21,939 nucleotides of DNA. It comes from an uncultured Clostridia bacterium (lineage in GTDB: Bacteria > Bacillota > Clostridia > Christensenellales > UBA1242). The number at the start of each line of letters is the position of its first letter. Position 1 is the first letter of the stretch. The DNA lies in the NCBI GenBank assembly GCA_934747805.1, contig CAKVHC010000014.1, forward strand, positions 1 to 21,939. Reading direction: 5' to 3'. Shown here piece after piece: positions 21,253 to 21,939 of this stretch. The translations under genes were made by a program, and so were the position numbers. The notes under the pieces were generated by a model. The model worked only from the letters and a program-made list of their open reading frames with translations. It was not told the DNA's origin and ran no database searches.

Positions 21253-21939
21253 ATGGAACTGAATTGCTCACAAATCGTTAGAGAACTAGATAAATATATC
21301 GTGGGTCAAAGCGAAGCGAAAAAAGCGGTCGCAATTGCATTACGCAACCGCTATCGCCGTAGCCAATTGCCAAAATCGGTCAGCCAAGAAATCACTCCAC
21401 GAAATATCATATTGAAAGGACCTACAGGTGTCGGCAAAACTGAAATTGCTCGTCGACTTGCCAAACTTGTAAAAGCCCCATTCATAAAAGTGGAAGCCAC
21501 CAAATACACCGAAGTAGGTTACGTGGGTCGTGACGTCGAAAGTATGATTCGTGACCTTGTAGAAGTAGCTGTAAGGCTTGTAAAGGAAGAAAAACTACAA
21601 GAAGTAAGCGTTAAAGCAAGAGCCAATGTTATGCAAAAAATTGTTGACGCATTGTATCCTGTTAGAAAAGCAAAATTTCCAGATGAGGATGTAGAAACCT
21701 TAAGAAAAGAAATTTTGGAAGATGTTGAAAGTGGCAAGGCAGATAGCGAACTTATTGAGATTACAGTAACCGAACAACCAAAGCCAATTGGCATAATGCC
21801 AGGAATGGGCAACGATATGGATTTTGGTGCGGTTTTGGGTAGTATTTTCCCACAACAACACCGCAAGAAAAAAATCACTGTTGAAAATGCAATTAACTTA
21901 CTTATGCAAGAAGAAAGTGACAAACTTATCGACCTAGAT
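21253..21939 (+). CDS. hslU: HslU (ClpY) AAA+ unfoldase, first 229 residues (cut by window edge)
   Basis: The frame is open from ATG 21253 to the last base. HslU unfolds substrates and feeds them to HslV. Visible: YIVGQSEAKKAVAIALRNRY (15-34), Walker A GPTGVGKT (56-63), and the pore motif GYVGRD (89-94) that grips substrate. The following helical region (from ~100) belongs to the I-domain; its sequence includes a Pro/Gly/Met-rich loop (KPIGIMPGMGNDMDFG). The ribosome site GAGGAGG lies at the end of hslV (21239-21246), so the two are translationally coupled. Confidence 0.97.
   Translation, partial: MELNCSQIVRELDKYIVGQSEAKKAVAIALRNRYRRSQLPKSVSQEITPRNIILKGPTGVGKTEIARRLAKLVKAPFIKVEATKYTEVGYVGRDVESMIRDLVEVAVRLVKEEKLQEVSVKARANVMQKIVDALYPVRKAKFPDEDVETLRKEILEDVESGKADSELIEITVTEQPKPIGIMPGMGNDMDFGAVLGSIFPQQHRKKKITVENAINLLMQEESDKLIDLD

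Overview
The window reads as the chromosome of a low-GC, spore-forming Gram-positive bacterium, most likely an uncultured member of class Clostridia (inference from gene content, not from a marker gene). The reasons are: a CIRCE-controlled hrcA-grpE-dnaK-dnaJ operon; a tiny SpoVM-like gene next to rpmB, yloU and fakA, as in Bacillus subtilis; a comM/yifB-dprA-topA-hslV-hslU series; strong Shine-Dalgarno sites; and many TTGACA-17-TATAAT promoters and hairpin-plus-T-run terminators.

Region by region. 1-3860 is accessory DNA: the start of an unknown minus-strand gene, a 456-aa helical-repeat protein, a tRNA-Lys/tRNA-Leu pair bracketed by broken tRNA copies and GC-rich structured filler, a 79-aa unknown, and a coiled-coil protein with a possible ADP-ribosyltransferase-like C-terminal half. 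3860-5000 holds a small XRE regulator (minus), a one-domain YigZ/IMPACT protein and an NfeD-like membrane protein. 5100-7225 is a membrane-anchored surface protein with a duplicated beta-helix-like module. 7270-12031 is the heat-shock operon, whose GrpE carries an unusual Cys/His-rich N-terminal tail. 12050-13288 is a single GT4 glycosyltransferase. 13311-15861 holds spoVM, rpmB (minus), yloU and fakA. 15909 to the end is comM-dprA-topA-hslV-hslU, with hslU cut by the window edge.

How the genes work together: HrcA represses its own operon through CIRCE and the operon supplies the DnaK chaperone machine; HslUV adds ATP-dependent proteolysis. DprA and ComM handle incoming single-stranded DNA and recombination, and TopA removes negative supercoils. 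FakA and the glycosyltransferase point to membrane lipid metabolism. SpoVM points to spore-coat assembly.

The points I consider most worth a second look are the Cys-rich GrpE extension, the broken tRNA array with its structured filler, two apparently leaderless genes (starts at 3016 and 4272), and the possible ADP-ribosyltransferase-like protein. No complete mobile element, CRISPR array or defence system is visible.
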